This document shows, in pieces, positions 31,928-40,826 of a stretch of DNA of 64,000 nt (position 1 is its first letter; the number at the start of each line of letters is the position of its first letter). The notes below the pieces were generated by a model, which was given only the letters and a program-made list of their open reading frames with translations, searched no databases and was not told the DNA's origin. The DNA comes from Mycobacterium sp. MBM. Lineage in GTDB: Bacteria; Actinomycetota; Actinomycetes; Mycobacteriales; Mycobacteriaceae. The stretch spans positions 62,001 through 126,000 of the forward strand of contig JAKJHY010000011.1 of assembly GCA_021648845.1 (NCBI GenBank), in the 5' to 3' direction. The translations under genes were made by a program, and so were the position numbers.

Positions 31928-33037
31928 TCAGTCCCGCCACCACGTTTGATTGTCGGTGGGCTCACCCGGTGCGGCGCTGACCAGCTGGCCCGGTTTCGGT
32001 GTCGCCACCGACACCCCCTCGGCGTGTGCCGCCCGCAGCAACCGCTCCACCGGCTCCGACCACGGGTGCGGGGCCAGCCGGAACGTCGCCCAGTGAATCG
32101 GTACCAGCAGGCCGGTGTCGGTGACGTCGCGGTGTGCGCGCACCGCCTCCTCCGGGTTCATGTGGATGTCCGGCCAGCCCGGGTGATACGCACCGATCGG
32201 CATGAGTGTCAGGTCGAACGGCCCCCAGGCGTCGCCGATACCGGTGAACCCGGCCGTGTAGCCGGTGTCGCCGCCGAAGAACACCCGGTGGCGCGGTCCG
32301 ATGACCGCCCACGACGACCACAGCGTCATATTGCGGGTCAGGAAGCGGCCGGAGAAATGCCGTGCCGGGGTGCACACCAGGCGCAGCGAACCCAGTTCGG
32401 CGCTCTCATCCCAGTCCAGTTCGACGATGCGTTCCGGCGGCAGCCCCCAGGTGCGCAGGTGTGCACCGATCCCGAGCGGCACGTAGAACGTGGAGCGCTG
32501 GCTGCGGGCCAGCGTCTTGACGGTGTGGATGTCGAGGTGGTCGTAGTGGTCGTGGCTGATGATCACCGCATCGATCGCGGGCAGTTCGTCGAGCTCAGCG
32601 GGCACCGGGTGCAGACGCTGCGGTCCGATCACCCGGGACGGCGAGCAGCGCTGGCTCCAGACCGGATCGGCCAGCACCCGGTAGCCGTCGACCTCGATGA
32701 GCGCCGAGGAATGCCCGAACCAGGTGACGGCCAGGTCGGCGGCCGACTTGTGCGGGGCCGGCCGCACGATCGGGATCTCCCGGGGCGGGCGTTGGCGTTG
32801 GCCGCCGGACACCAGGTCACGCACCAGGGCGAACTGATCGGCCGCCGACAGCTGGGCCGCCGAGGCCGGTTCACGGTTGACGAAGACACCGTTGTCGTAG
32901 TTCGGCGACTTCTTGGCATGCGGGCCGATATCGGCGGCACCGAGCGCCGAGGGTGTCCCCTGCACTGCGCGCAGCACCCAGCCACCGGCCACCACGGCGG
33001 CGGTTCCGCCCAGCACCCGGGCCGCCTGCCCGAACAT
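31928..33037 (-). CDS. Metallo-beta-lactamase-fold hydrolase, NAPE-PLD/RomA-like (Rv0906-like)
   Basis: A 369-residue protein. An N-terminal hydrophobic stretch (about 4-22) suggests a membrane anchor or signal. The metal-binding motif HDHYDHLD is near 160-167, preceded by VTWFGHSSALIEVDG (near 105) and followed by PARHFSGR and GGDTGYTAGF, as in the NAPE-PLD/UlaG/RomA branch, which act on phospholipids or related phosphodiesters. ATG 33037 is chosen because it shares its A with the TGA of echA6 and gives the anchor at the N-terminus; the longer frame reading into echA6 is not used. The substrate is not known. Confidence 0.88.
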   Translation of the reverse strand: MFGQAARVLGGTAAVVAGGWVLRAVQGTPSALGAADIGPHAKKSPNYDNGVFVNREPASAAQLSAADQFALVRDLVSGGQRQRPPREIPIVRPAPHKSAADLAVTWFGHSSALIEVDGYRVLADPVWSQRCSPSRVIGPQRLHPVPAELDELPAIDAVIISHDHYDHLDIHTVKTLARSQRSTFYVPLGIGAHLRTWGLPPERIVELDWDESAELGSLRLVCTPARHFSGRFLTRNMTLWSSWAVIGPRHRVFFGGDTGYTAGFTGIGDAWGPFDLTLMPIGAYHPGWPDIHMNPEEAVRAHRDVTDTGLLVPIHWATFRLAPHPWSEPVERLLRAAHAEGVSVATPKPGQLVSAAPGEPTDNQTWWRD

Positions 33038-33783
33038 CAGGCGCCGAGGAAGTTGGGGCGACGCTTCTCGATCCGCGCGACCTGGGCCTCGATCACGTCC
33101 GCGCTGGCCCAAGCCCTGTCGAAGCCTTCCTTGTGCGCAGGCCAGGGTTCTTCGTAGGCACCGTCATCGTTGAGTACCCGCTTGGAGTGCGCGACCGACA
33201 GCGGCGCATAACCGGCGATCTCGGCGGCCCAGGCCTGCGCGTCGGCCAGATCGCCCTGCCGGTTGACCATGCCGGTCTGGGTCGCGGTGTCGAGGTCGAG
33301 CCGTTCGGCGGCGATCAGCATCGCGCGGGCCCGGCCGTGCCCCACCAACGAGACCAGCCTGCGGATCGACCAGTTGTCGAGCGCCAGACCGTACTTGGCG
33401 ATCGGGAACTGGAAGTAGGTTCCCGGGGCGGCGACCCGAAGATCGCAGATCATCGAGAGGATCACCCCGGCCCCGATGGCCGGGCCGTTGAGTGCGGCGA
33501 TGATCGGCACCGGGCTGGCGTCGATGGCCAGGTTCAGTTGCTTGGCCCGCTCCGGAAGATCCTTGGCCACCCCTTCGGCGTCGGACAGATCCGCACCGGC
33601 ACTGAACACCGACCCCTGCCCGGTGAGCACGATCGCGTGCACACCGGACTCCGCGGGATTCTGGCTGGCCTTCTCGATCTCGTCCCGCAGGCCGTCCACG
33701 AGGGCGGCGTTGAGTGCGTTGCGGCGCTCGGGACGCTGCATCTCCAGAGTGAGGACGTTGCCGTCACGGGTCACACCAATCAT
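33037..33783 (-). CDS. echA6: Enoyl-CoA hydratase-fold protein EchA6
   Basis: A 248-residue crotonase-fold protein. The acyl-CoA-binding oxyanion segments are [12 protein letters not shown] and SAGADLSD (about 20-75), and [20 protein letters not shown] (about 113-132). The two catalytic glutamates of true enoyl-CoA hydratases are not at their usual places ([16 protein letters not shown] has none). In M. tuberculosis, EchA6 lacks hydratase activity and delivers fatty acyl-CoA to the FAS-II mycolic acid system; it is the target of THPP compounds. The ATG at 33783 has TAGGCT 7 nt upstream, suggesting a leaderless transcript. It starts an operon-like run to the toxin gene and is divergent from accD3. 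Confidence 0.88.
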   Translation of the reverse strand: MIGVTRDGNVLTLEMQRPERRNALNAALVDGLRDEIEKASQNPAESGVHAIVLTGQGSVFSAGADLSDAEGVAKDLPERAKQLNLAIDASPVPIIAALNGPAIGAGVILSMICDLRVAAPGTYFQFPIAKYGLALDNWSIRRLVSLVGHGRARAMLIAAERLDLDTATQTGMVNRQGDLADAQAWAAEIAGYAPLSVAHSKRVLNDDGAYEEPWPAHKEGFDRAWASADVIEAQVARIEKRRPNFLGA

Positions 33784-33809
33784 GAACCCCAGCCTATTAG
33801 CCTTCTCCT
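33784..33809. promoter_or_regulatory. 26-bp bidirectional promoter between echA6 and accD3
   Basis: AGCCTA (33791-33796) read on the minus strand is TAGGCT, 7 nt before the echA6 ATG. TAGCCT (33798-33803) on the plus strand is 6 nt before the accD3 GTG. The two -10 boxes are nearly back to back and both genes would be leaderless, so the -35 of each falls within the other gene. Confidence 0.6.
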
Positions 33810-35255
33810 GTGAGCAGCGCGCTGGCACTACGTGACGCCGTCCTCGACATCGGTTCGTTCCGCAGCTGGGACACTGCACCGCTGCAGGTCGCCCGCTCCG
33901 ATGCCTACCGCGCGGAGCTGGCCGCCGCGGCCGAGAAGTCCGGCCTCGACGAGTCGGTGCTGACCGGTGAGGGGACCGTGCACGGACGCCGGGTGGCCGT
34001 GCTGGCCTGCGAGTTCGATTTCTTGGCCGGTTCCATCGGGGTGGCCGCGGCCGAGCGGATCACCTCGGCGATCACCCGCGCGACCGCCGAGCGGCTGCCG
34101 TTGCTGGCCTCCCCCGCCTCCGGCGGCACGCGCATGCAGGAGGGCACCGTCGCCTTCCTGCAGATGGTGAAGATCGCGGCGGCCGTCGAGTTGCACAAGC
34201 GCGAGCATCTGCCCTACATCGTGTACCTGCGCCACCCCACCACCGGCGGCGTCTTCGCGTCCTGGGGTTCGCTCGGGCACGTGACCGCTGCCGAGCCGGG
34301 CGCACTGATCGGCTTCCTGGGCCCGCGGGTGTACGAACACCTGTACGGCGAAAAGTTCCCGCCCGGCGTGCAGACCGCGGAGAACCTCTACCGGCACGGC
34401 GTCATCGACGGTGTGGTGACGCCGCAGGCGCTGCGCTCGGTGCTCAACCGCACGCTGACCGTGCTGTGCGACCCGCCGGGCCCGGCGCCCACCGCGCCCG
34501 AGGCCGACCCGATCCCCGATATCGCGGCCTGGGACTCGGTGCTGGCCTCGCGGCGCCCGGACCGGCCGGGCTCGGAGTACGTGCTGCGACACGGCACCAC
34601 CGACCCGGTGCAGCTGTCCGGCAACGGGACGCAGATGCTGCTGGCGCTGGCCAGGTTCGGCGGCCAACCCGCGGTGGTGCTGGGCCAGCGCCGCCTGGGC
34701 ATGCTGGGCCCGGAGGCGTTACGGGAGGCCCGCCGCGGTATGGCCCTGGCGGCCGGTTTGCGGCTGCCGCTGGTGTCGATCATCGACACGGCGGGCCCGG
34801 CGCTCTCGGCGGAGGCCGAGCAGGACGGGCTGGCCGGTGAGATCGCGCGCTGCCTGGCCGAATTGGTGACGTTGGAGGTGCCGACGGTGTCGGTACTGCT
34901 CGGCCAGGGCAGCGGCGGACCGGCGCTGGCGATGGTGCCGGCCGACCGGGTGTTGGCCGCCCAGCACGGCTGGCTGGCGCCACTACCGCCGGAGGGGGCC
35001 AGCGCCATCGTCTTCCGCGACACCGACCACGCACCGGAACTGTCTGCCGCCCAGGGCATCCGGTCGGCGGATCTCTTGCTGGCCGGGATCGTCGATGCGA
35101 TCGTGGCCGAACACTCGGACGCCGCCGACGAACCGCGGGCGTTCACCGAGCGGCTGTCGGCGACCGTCGCCGTCGAGCTACACCGGCTGCGGGCGATGTC
35201 GGATCTGGAGCGGGTCGGCACCCGGCTGCACCGTTACCGACGGATCGGTCTGTAG
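33810..35255 (+). CDS. accD3: Acyl-CoA carboxylase carboxyltransferase (beta) subunit AccD3
   Basis: A 481-residue carboxyltransferase. The N-terminal half carries the first crotonase fold ([51 protein letters not shown] near 80-150) and the C-terminal half the second ([19 protein letters not shown] and [19 protein letters not shown] near 330-375). It would transfer CO2 from a biotin carrier to an acyl-CoA for lipid synthesis. No N-terminal zinc ribbon of the E. coli AccD type was seen. The GTG start with TAGCCT 6 nt ahead suggests a leaderless mRNA. The 3' end overlaps the convergent kinase gene by 78 nt. It corresponds to Rv0904c by sequence character and by its echA6 neighbour. Confidence 0.85.
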   Translation: MSSALALRDAVLDIGSFRSWDTAPLQVARSDAYRAELAAAAEKSGLDESVLTGEGTVHGRRVAVLACEFDFLAGSIGVAAAERITSAITRATAERLPLLASPASGGTRMQEGTVAFLQMVKIAAAVELHKREHLPYIVYLRHPTTGGVFASWGSLGHVTAAEPGALIGFLGPRVYEHLYGEKFPPGVQTAENLYRHGVIDGVVTPQALRSVLNRTLTVLCDPPGPAPTAPEADPIPDIAAWDSVLASRRPDRPGSEYVLRHGTTDPVQLSGNGTQMLLALARFGGQPAVVLGQRRLGMLGPEALREARRGMALAAGLRLPLVSIIDTAGPALSAEAEQDGLAGEIARCLAELVTLEVPTVSVLLGQGSGGPALAMVPADRVLAAQHGWLAPLPPEGASAIVFRDTDHAPELSAAQGIRSADLLLAGIVDAIVAEHSDAADEPRAFTERLSATVAVELHRLRAMSDLERVGTRLHRYRRIGL

Positions 35256-36716
35256 CCGCGGCAGCCGGACCACGAATGTCGTTGCGCCGGGCACGGATCG
35301 GGCTGTGATCGACCCGCTGTGCGCCTCCACGATCGATGCGGCGATGGACAGTCCCAGCCCGAAGCTGCCCGCCTCGCGCGAGCGCGACTTGTCCGCGCGC
35401 ACGAACCGCTCGAACAGGTGCGGCAACAGTTCGGCCGCGATACCGGGTCCGTCATCGGTGACCGTCAGCTCGATGTCGTTGTCCCCCAGCGTGATCACCG
35501 CGTGTACCGAGCTCCCGGCCGGGGTGTGCACCCGCGCGTTGTGCAACAGGTTCGACATGGTTTGGTGCAGCCGGGCCCGGTCGCCGCGCACCCACACCGG
35601 GTGCCCGGGCACGTCGAGGGTCCAGCGATGTTCGGGCGCCGACACTGCCACGTCGTTGACCGCGTCGGTGAGCAGTTCGGCCAGGTCGACATCACCCATC
35701 GCGAGGTCCTGACCCTCGTCGAGCCGGGCCAGCAGCAGCAGGTCGGCCACCAGTGAGCTCATCCGCCGGGCCTCGGCCTCGATCCGCGCCAGCGAGTACT
35801 CGGTCATCTCGGGCAGCACGGCGGCGTCCTGGCGGGTCAGTTCGGCGTAACCGTGGATCGCCGCCAGCGGGGTGCGCAGTTCATGGCTGGCGTCGGTGAT
35901 GAATTGGCGCATCCGCCGGTCGGAGGCCGCAACGTCGGACAACGCACCCTCGACGTGGTCGAGCAGCCGGTTCAGGGTGTCGCCGACCTGGCCGACCTCG
36001 GTGCGTGGATCGGTGTCACCGGCGGGCACGCGGGGCGCGATGGTGTGGTTGTCACGGTCCAGCGGCAGCGTCGCGACCTCCGCGGCGGTCGCCGACACCC
36101 GGCGCAGCGGCCGCAGGGCGAAGCGGACGATGCCCAGCGTGCTCAGGGCGGTGACCACCAGAGCCAGCAGAGTCAGCCCGGAGACGACGGCGGTCTCGCG
36201 CACCATCGCCTGCCACGCCGGGGTGTGCGAGACACCGGTCACCAGCATCTCGCCGTTCTCGCCGGGCTGACCCACCATCCGGTACCAGCCCAGGCCTGGC
36301 AGTTGCACGGTGCGGATCTGGCCGTCGGTCCACGCCGTCTCGGTGATGGTGGACAGTGCCTCCGGTGGCGCCGGCACGGCCTCGTCGGCCAGGAAATGCG
36401 CGGAGTCCACGACCCGCCCGTCCTGGATCAGTGCGACGACGTTGCCCTGCGCCTGGCCGATGAGGTTCACCAGGGGCTTCATCTCCCCCGGGCCGGGCAG
36501 TTGGCCGTCGGGGCCGGGGGTGGAGCGGTACTTCACGACGGAGCTGACGCAGCCCTGTAGCGCCGCGTCCAGCTGGGTGTCGATGATGCCCAGTACCGAG
36601 GACCGCAACGTCACCACCGACATGGCGCCGATGGTCGCGACCGCGAGCATCACCATCACCGACAGCCCGACGACCAGTTGTCGCAGCAGCGTCCAGCTAC
36701 GCCAGACCCGCATCAT
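35178..36716 (-). CDS. OmpR-type sensor histidine kinase
   Basis: A 512-residue kinase. Transmembrane helix 1 is at about 10-34; an extracytoplasmic sensor of about 120 residues follows; helix 2 is at about 165-190; then HAMP, dimerisation domain with His near 277 (DASHELRTPLAAIHGYAE), and ATPase domain (LLHNARVHTP, VTDDGPGIAAELLPHLFERF, SFGLGLSIAASIVEAHSG). The catalytic region ends around VVRLPRLQ; a 23-residue tail after that lies in the 78-nt overlap with the end of accD3 and looks dispensable. The start ATG overlaps the response regulator stop. It is not PrrB, which is found at 52017. The signal is unknown. Confidence 0.9.
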   Translation of the reverse strand: MMRVWRSWTLLRQLVVGLSVMVMLAVATIGAMSVVTLRSSVLGIIDTQLDAALQGCVSSVVKYRSTPGPDGQLPGPGEMKPLVNLIGQAQGNVVALIQDGRVVDSAHFLADEAVPAPPEALSTITETAWTDGQIRTVQLPGLGWYRMVGQPGENGEMLVTGVSHTPAWQAMVRETAVVSGLTLLALVVTALSTLGIVRFALRPLRRVSATAAEVATLPLDRDNHTIAPRVPAGDTDPRTEVGQVGDTLNRLLDHVEGALSDVAASDRRMRQFITDASHELRTPLAAIHGYAELTRQDAAVLPEMTEYSLARIEAEARRMSSLVADLLLLARLDEGQDLAMGDVDLAELLTDAVNDVAVSAPEHRWTLDVPGHPVWVRGDRARLHQTMSNLLHNARVHTPAGSSVHAVITLGDNDIELTVTDDGPGIAAELLPHLFERFVRADKSRSREAGSFGLGLSIAASIVEAHSGSITARSVPGATTFVVRLPRLQTDPSVTVQPGADPLQIRHRPQPV

Positions 36717-37480
36717 GGGGCGGCCCGCAGCAGGTAGCCGACGCCGCGCACGGTGTGGATCATCGGTTCCCGGTCGGTGTCGATCTTCTTGCGCAGATAC
36801 GACACGTAGAGGTCGACGATGCTGGTCTTGCCGCCGAAATCGTAATCCCAGACCCGCTGCAGAATCTCCATGCGGCTCAACGCTCTTCGCGGATTGCGCA
36901 TCAGGAACCGGAGCAGGTCGAACTCGGTGGAGGTCAGCGTGATCGGCTCACCGGCGCGGGCGACCTCCCGGCTGGCGACATCGAGGGTCAGGTCGCCCAC
37001 GGTCAGCGACTCGTCCTCGGCCGGGGTCAGGTATGCGGTGCGCCGCAGCAGGCCGCGCAGCCGGGCGACCAGTTCCTCCAGCGAGAACGGTTTGGTCATG
37101 TAGTCGTCGCCGCCGGCGGTGAGTCCGTTGACGCGGTCGGCCACCGAGTCGCGCGCGGTGAGGAACAGCGTCGGGGTGTAGGTGCCGGATTCGCGGATCT
37201 GCGCCAGCACGCCGAGACCGTCGGTGTCGGGCAGCATGATGTCCAGCACCAGCAGGTCCGGGGTGTTCTCGTGGTATTTGCCGACGGCCTCGGCGGCATC
37301 GTGGGCGACGTCGATCTCCCAGCCCTCGTAGGTCAAGGCCATCCGGACCAGATTGGTCAGGGCGCGTTCGTCATCGACGAGCAGCACCCGGATCGGGGAA
37401 CCGTCGGCGCGGTACATCTTCGGTAGCTGACCGAGGATGGCGCGCCGGGGCCCTTGGTCGTCGACCGGTGCGGTACTCAC
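36713..37480 (-). CDS. OmpR/PhoB-family response regulator
   Basis: A 255-residue regulator. A receiver domain at about 30-145 has acidic pocket VDDE (35-38), phospho-acceptor Asp80 (LLVLDIMLPD) and switch Lys in DDYMTKPFS. The winged-helix DNA-binding domain is at about 155-252 (TLTSTEFDLLRFLMRNPRR, ILQRVWDYDFGGKTSIVDLY). GTG 37480 is preferred because GGAG precedes it; the 300-residue longer frame has no support. A 25-residue N-terminal extension before the receiver is unusual but plausible. It is first in the operon with its kinase (ATGA overlap). I could not assign it to a named mycobacterial system with certainty. Confidence 0.9.
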   Translation of the reverse strand: MSTAPVDDQGPRRAILGQLPKMYRADGSPIRVLLVDDERALTNLVRMALTYEGWEIDVAHDAAEAVGKYHENTPDLLVLDIMLPDTDGLGVLAQIRESGTYTPTLFLTARDSVADRVNGLTAGGDDYMTKPFSLEELVARLRGLLRRTAYLTPAEDESLTVGDLTLDVASREVARAGEPITLTSTEFDLLRFLMRNPRRALSRMEILQRVWDYDFGGKTSIVDLYVSYLRKKIDTDREPMIHTVRGVGYLLRAAP

Positions 37481-37499
37481 CGCTCCATTGTGGCCGCAG

Positions 37500-37610
37500 T
37501 TCGGTACCGAAGAACATTTGAATCGTCTATGAGAGTCACGACGGCGGGCTGGGCCGGCGGAAAAATCGATCCCGTACCGACATGGGTGCCCGTCAGCGGG
37601 GACGGCGCCC
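37500..37610. promoter_or_regulatory. Regulatory gap before doxX: palindrome and leader hairpin
   Basis: The 160-bp gap between the divergent response regulator and doxX holds a perfect 12-bp palindrome TTCGGTACCGAA (37500-37511), only 20 bp from the regulator start, and a leader hairpin: GGGTGCC-C-GTC (37584-37594) pairs with GACGGCGCCC (37601-37610), 10 bp with one bulge. No clear -35/-10 was chosen. Confidence 0.35.
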
Positions 37611-37640
37611 GTCACTCAGCCACCGAAAGGGCCGAACATC

Positions 37641-38048
37641 ATGTCCACCTCCACGGCAGCGGTCGAAACACGCCTCTCGTCGAACACCCCCGTCGTGCTC
37701 GGCGTGTTCCGGATCCTTGTGGGTCTGATGTTCGCCATGCACGGCACGGCCAAACTGTTCGGCTTCCCCAGCGGTTCGGCGGCGGCCTTCGGCGCCTGGC
37801 CCTCGTGGTGGGCCGGCATCCTCGAGATCGGGCTGGGCCTGCTCGTCGCCGTCGGGCTCTTCACCCGTGTCGCCGCCTTCATCGCCTCCGGCATGATGGC
37901 CGTGGCCTACTTCTGGATGCATTTCCCGGCGGCGTTCTGGCCCATCGACAACGGCGGTGAGACCGCGGCGCTGTACAGCTTCATCTTCGCGCTGCTGGTG
38001 TTCATCGGCCCCGGCGGGCTGGCCGTCCGGCTGCGCCGCCTGTCGTGA
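37641..38048 (+). CDS. DoxX-family membrane protein
   Basis: A 135-residue protein with four transmembrane helices. VVLGVFRILVGLMFAMHGTAKLFGFP (about 18-43) is the DoxX signature, followed by WWAGILEIGLGLLVAVGLFTR and two more helices. In M. tuberculosis, DoxX associates with SodA and SseA in a membrane redox complex that counters radical stress; whether this paralog does so is unknown. The ATG is 30 bp after a leader hairpin and has only a weak ribosome-binding site. It is followed by a strong 22-bp stem-loop. Confidence 0.88.
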   Translation: MSTSTAAVETRLSSNTPVVLGVFRILVGLMFAMHGTAKLFGFPSGSAAAFGAWPSWWAGILEIGLGLLVAVGLFTRVAAFIASGMMAVAYFWMHFPAAFWPIDNGGETAALYSFIFALLVFIGPGGLAVRLRRLS

Positions 38049-38052
38049 CTCG

Positions 38053-38110
38053 CCGAAACAGCATTCCGGACGGCCCGCCCCGCACTTCGCCGTCTGGAAT
38101 GCTGTTTCGG
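38053..38110. terminator. Strong 22-bp stem-loop between convergent genes
   Basis: CCGAAACAGCATTCC (38053-38067) pairs perfectly with GGAATGCTGTTTCGG (38096-38110), and the pairing continues inward for seven more pairs (one G-T) to 38074/38089, leaving a 14-nt loop. No T-tract follows on either strand. Position between the 3' ends of doxX and the YhgE gene suggests a bidirectional terminator. Confidence 0.7.
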
Positions 38111-38128
38111 CCCAAAAGAGGTGAGGCA

Positions 38129-40135
38129 CTAAACCTCGATCGGCGGGTTCAGCCTCTCCATCGTGTACTGCCGGTCGCGGCGCGCCGCCCAGGAACTCGC
38201 GGCCAGCGCCAGCACCAGCAGACCGGCGAGTACGGCGATCGCGACCCACAGCCGGGAGTCCACGCCACCGGCGATGGTCTGCCGTAACCCGTTGACCGCG
38301 TACGTCATCGGATCGAACGGGTGCAGTATCTGGAAGGGCTTGGCCGTCGTCTCCACCGGGTAGATACCACCGGCGGACACCAGTTGCAGCATCAGAAAGG
38401 CCAGCGTCACCACCCGGCCCACCGACACACCGAACAGCGCGTTGAAGGCCTGGATGATCGCCAGGAAGGTCGCACCGATCAGTAGCAACAGCGCCACCGT
38501 GGCGAGCGGGTACTTTGCCTGCAGGCCGACGCCGAAGTGCACCACGAGGTACATCACCGCGACCTGGCAGACGACGATCACCAGCGCAGGCCAGTACGAG
38601 GCCAGCACCACCCGCAGCGCGCCCAGGCCGTACACGATCGGGCGGGACTGCACCGGCTTCAACAGCATCCAGATGATCAGCGCACCGATGAACAATGCCA
38701 GCGGCAGAAAAAACGGGGCGAACCCGGTGCCGAACGTCGGAGCCGGGTTGTCGGTGGTCAGTTCCAGGCTGACGGGGGCGGCCAGCGTGCGGGCCACGTC
38801 CGTGCGCTGCTGCGGTGTCCACGACGGCACCTGCGCCGAACCCTCCGTGAGCTTACCGGCCAGTTCCGCACTGCCGTCGGCAAGTTGGCGAGTACCGTCG
38901 GCGAGCTGCGTTGCCCCCGAAGACAACTGACCGCCGCCGCGGGCCAGCTGCACCAGACCGCTGTTGAGCTGGTGCGCCCCGGCGTCGAGCCGGTCCACGC
39001 CGCCCTTGAGGGCGGCGACATCGTCGCGCAGGCCCCCGTTGAGAGCGCGAGTGATGAATACCCGCAGCTTGCTGTTCGGGTCCCCGAGCTCGCCCTCCAG
39101 CCGGGACGCACTGTCCCGCAACCGGATCAATCCGTCATCGGTGGCCGGGTCGATACCGTTGGCCCGCAGCAGCCGCTGCGCCCCGGCCAGCACATCACCA
39201 GCATGGCGCACCGTCGGGTCCGGGTTGGTGTGCAGCAGCACGAGTGCCTGGTCGACGATCGCCGCGGCCTGGGCCTGGTCGACGTTCAGCGCGGCCACCC
39301 GGTCGGTGGTGGAGCGCACCGCCGCACTGAGTCGCTGCGCGAGCTGGCCGACCTCATCGGGATCCAGCTGCAACCCGCTCACCCGATCCAGCATCTCCAG
39401 CAGCGGGCCCGTCGCGGAGTCCACCCGGCTGGACAGCTGTCGGGTGCCGGCCATCAGCTGCGCCGAGCCGTCCCGTGCGACCGTCAGCCCGGCGGTCAAT
39501 TCGCCTGCGCCCGAGGCCAACCGCTGGGCGCCATCGTTGGCCTGCGCATTGCCGGCGGCCAGCTGCCGGGCACCGTCGGCGGCCTTGACCAGACCGTCAC
39601 CGGCATCGGTCAGCCCGGTCAGCACCGTCTCCAGGGTGCGTTGCCCGATGCTCGCGTTGACCTGGTTGATCACCTCGCGGGCGGCGTTCTGCCCGATGAT
39701 CGACCCGAGATAGTTGTTGGCATCGTTGAAGGTGAAGTCGATCCGCGCCTGCTGCGGCGAATCCCCGGACGGAGAGGCGATATCGGCGCTGAAGTCCCGC
39801 GGCAACGTCACCGAGAAGTAGTACTTGCCGCTGCCCACCCCGTCGGCGGCCTCGGCGGCCGAAACCTGATGCAGCTGCAGCTGACCCGAAGCCAGCAGCG
39901 CATCGGCCACCTCGGATCCCGCGTCGAGCCTCTTCCCGTCGACCACGGTGCCGGTGTCCTCGTTGACCAGGGCGACCGGCACCTTGTTCACCGCGTCGAA
40001 CGGGTTCCAGAACGCCCACAGGTACATGGCGCCGTACAGCAGGGGCATCAACACCACGGTGACCAGCGCAATACGCGGCATCGCTCCGCGGGAGAAGCGT
40101 TTCAGGTCGGTGCCCAGCGACATTCCGGCAAGCAT
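38129..40135 (-). CDS. YhgE/Pip-domain membrane protein (ABC-2 type)
   Basis: A 668-residue protein. One helix lies at about 22-42, a large extracytoplasmic part spans about 45-470, and five or six helices occupy the C-terminal 180 residues. The N-terminal domain includes VPVALVNEDTGTVVDGKRL, a YhgE hallmark. The middle contains many repeats of the form (A/S)xGxxxLxxG (for example QLASGAGELTAGLTVARDG and QLSSGATQLADGTRQLADGS), a predicted long coiled stalk. Relatives include the Lactococcus phage infection protein Pip and ESX/T7SS EsaA-type proteins. It is followed by a 2-nt gap to a degenerate ABC ATPase-like gene, presumably its partner. The transported or anchored molecule is unknown. Confidence 0.88.
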   Translation of the reverse strand: MLAGMSLGTDLKRFSRGAMPRIALVTVVLMPLLYGAMYLWAFWNPFDAVNKVPVALVNEDTGTVVDGKRLDAGSEVADALLASGQLQLHQVSAAEAADGVGSGKYYFSVTLPRDFSADIASPSGDSPQQARIDFTFNDANNYLGSIIGQNAAREVINQVNASIGQRTLETVLTGLTDAGDGLVKAADGARQLAAGNAQANDGAQRLASGAGELTAGLTVARDGSAQLMAGTRQLSSRVDSATGPLLEMLDRVSGLQLDPDEVGQLAQRLSAAVRSTTDRVAALNVDQAQAAAIVDQALVLLHTNPDPTVRHAGDVLAGAQRLLRANGIDPATDDGLIRLRDSASRLEGELGDPNSKLRVFITRALNGGLRDDVAALKGGVDRLDAGAHQLNSGLVQLARGGGQLSSGATQLADGTRQLADGSAELAGKLTEGSAQVPSWTPQQRTDVARTLAAPVSLELTTDNPAPTFGTGFAPFFLPLALFIGALIIWMLLKPVQSRPIVYGLGALRVVLASYWPALVIVVCQVAVMYLVVHFGVGLQAKYPLATVALLLLIGATFLAIIQAFNALFGVSVGRVVTLAFLMLQLVSAGGIYPVETTAKPFQILHPFDPMTYAVNGLRQTIAGGVDSRLWVAIAVLAGLLVLALAASSWAARRDRQYTMERLNPPIEV

Positions 40136-40137
40136 GG

Positions 40138-40806
40138 CTACTCACTCTCCATCGTGATCTGCGCGCGGGCTCCGGGAACGGGGTTGGCGGATGCGGTGAT
40201 CACCGTCTGGTTCTCCCCCAACGCATTGAGTCGATCCAGCACGACGGCACGGTTGTGGTCATCGGTGATACCGTCCAGGTCGCCCACCACCAGCAGCGGC
40301 GGGGTCCCCGTGTTGGCCAGCGCAATTCGCAGCAGAATCTGCGTGAGTTCGCCGATCTGGTCGAAGTACGCGGTCAGGTCGGGCAACGGGACATCGCCGA
40401 AGGTCGGTCCGCAGATGGCGGCCAGGTCGGCCTCGGATGCCTGCCCGATGAACCGGTACCACGGTGCGTCCCACCGCAGCTGCTCGGTGAGCAGGTCACG
40501 CACGGTGACCGATTGGTCGATCTTGTCCAGTTCGTCGATATTGGCCAGTGCCGACACCCGGAAGATCTTGCGGGCATCGGCGTGCCCGAACACGGTCACG
40601 GTGCCCGACGCCGGCCGCATCCGGCCGGCCAACGTCAGCAGCAGGGCGGTGCGTCCGGTGCCGGCCGGGTAGATCAGCGCGGTCACGCCGCCGGTGTCGA
40701 CGTCCAGATCGACGGGACCGTACACCGGCCCCCACGGACCGCGCATCGTGATGGCGCGGGCGCTGACCGCCGGGGCGGGTTCGGGTTCAGAGACTGCGGC
40801 TGACAC
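40138..40806 (-). CDS. Degenerate ABC-transporter ATPase-like protein paired with YhgE
   Basis: A 222-residue protein with an ABC ATPase outline but altered catalytic motifs. The expected Walker A lysine is replaced: LIYPAGTGRTALLLTLAG has Arg52 where GKS/T belongs. The LSGGQ signature is absent (the corresponding helix reads LTQILLRIALA), while a Walker-B-like strand PPLLVVGDLDG remains without the catalytic glutamate. It probably binds the YhgE protein and may bind nucleotide weakly rather than hydrolyse it. The GTG start is 20 bp after the rhomboid gene's end. Similar gene pairs occur in other mycobacteria, as far as I recall, but I know of no defined function. Confidence 0.7.
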   Translation of the reverse strand: MSAAVSEPEPAPAVSARAITMRGPWGPVYGPVDLDVDTGGVTALIYPAGTGRTALLLTLAGRMRPASGTVTVFGHADARKIFRVSALANIDELDKIDQSVTVRDLLTEQLRWDAPWYRFIGQASEADLAAICGPTFGDVPLPDLTAYFDQIGELTQILLRIALANTGTPPLLVVGDLDGITDDHNRAVVLDRLNALGENQTVITASANPVPGARAQITMESE

Positions 40807-40826
40807 CGCCCAATCTCAGCACACGA

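Noticed and set aside
35178..37480. Naming this two-component pair PrrB/PrrA from its place beside accD3
   Set aside because: The protein at 51298 matches recalled PrrA almost throughout (for example [12 protein letters not shown] and [14 protein letters not shown]), while the regulator at 36713 does not. The neighbourhood has an insertion between accD3 and prrA.
38537..40672. 711-codon open frame on the plus strand opposite the YhgE gene
   Set aside because: Low-complexity Arg/Gly/His/Gln-rich translation with no family resemblance. It mirrors a well supported gene and is a GC-rich antisense shadow. The same holds for the frames at 27156-29177 (+), 17893-19878 (+), 15360-17087 (-), 12837-13772 (-) and 9319-10461 (-).
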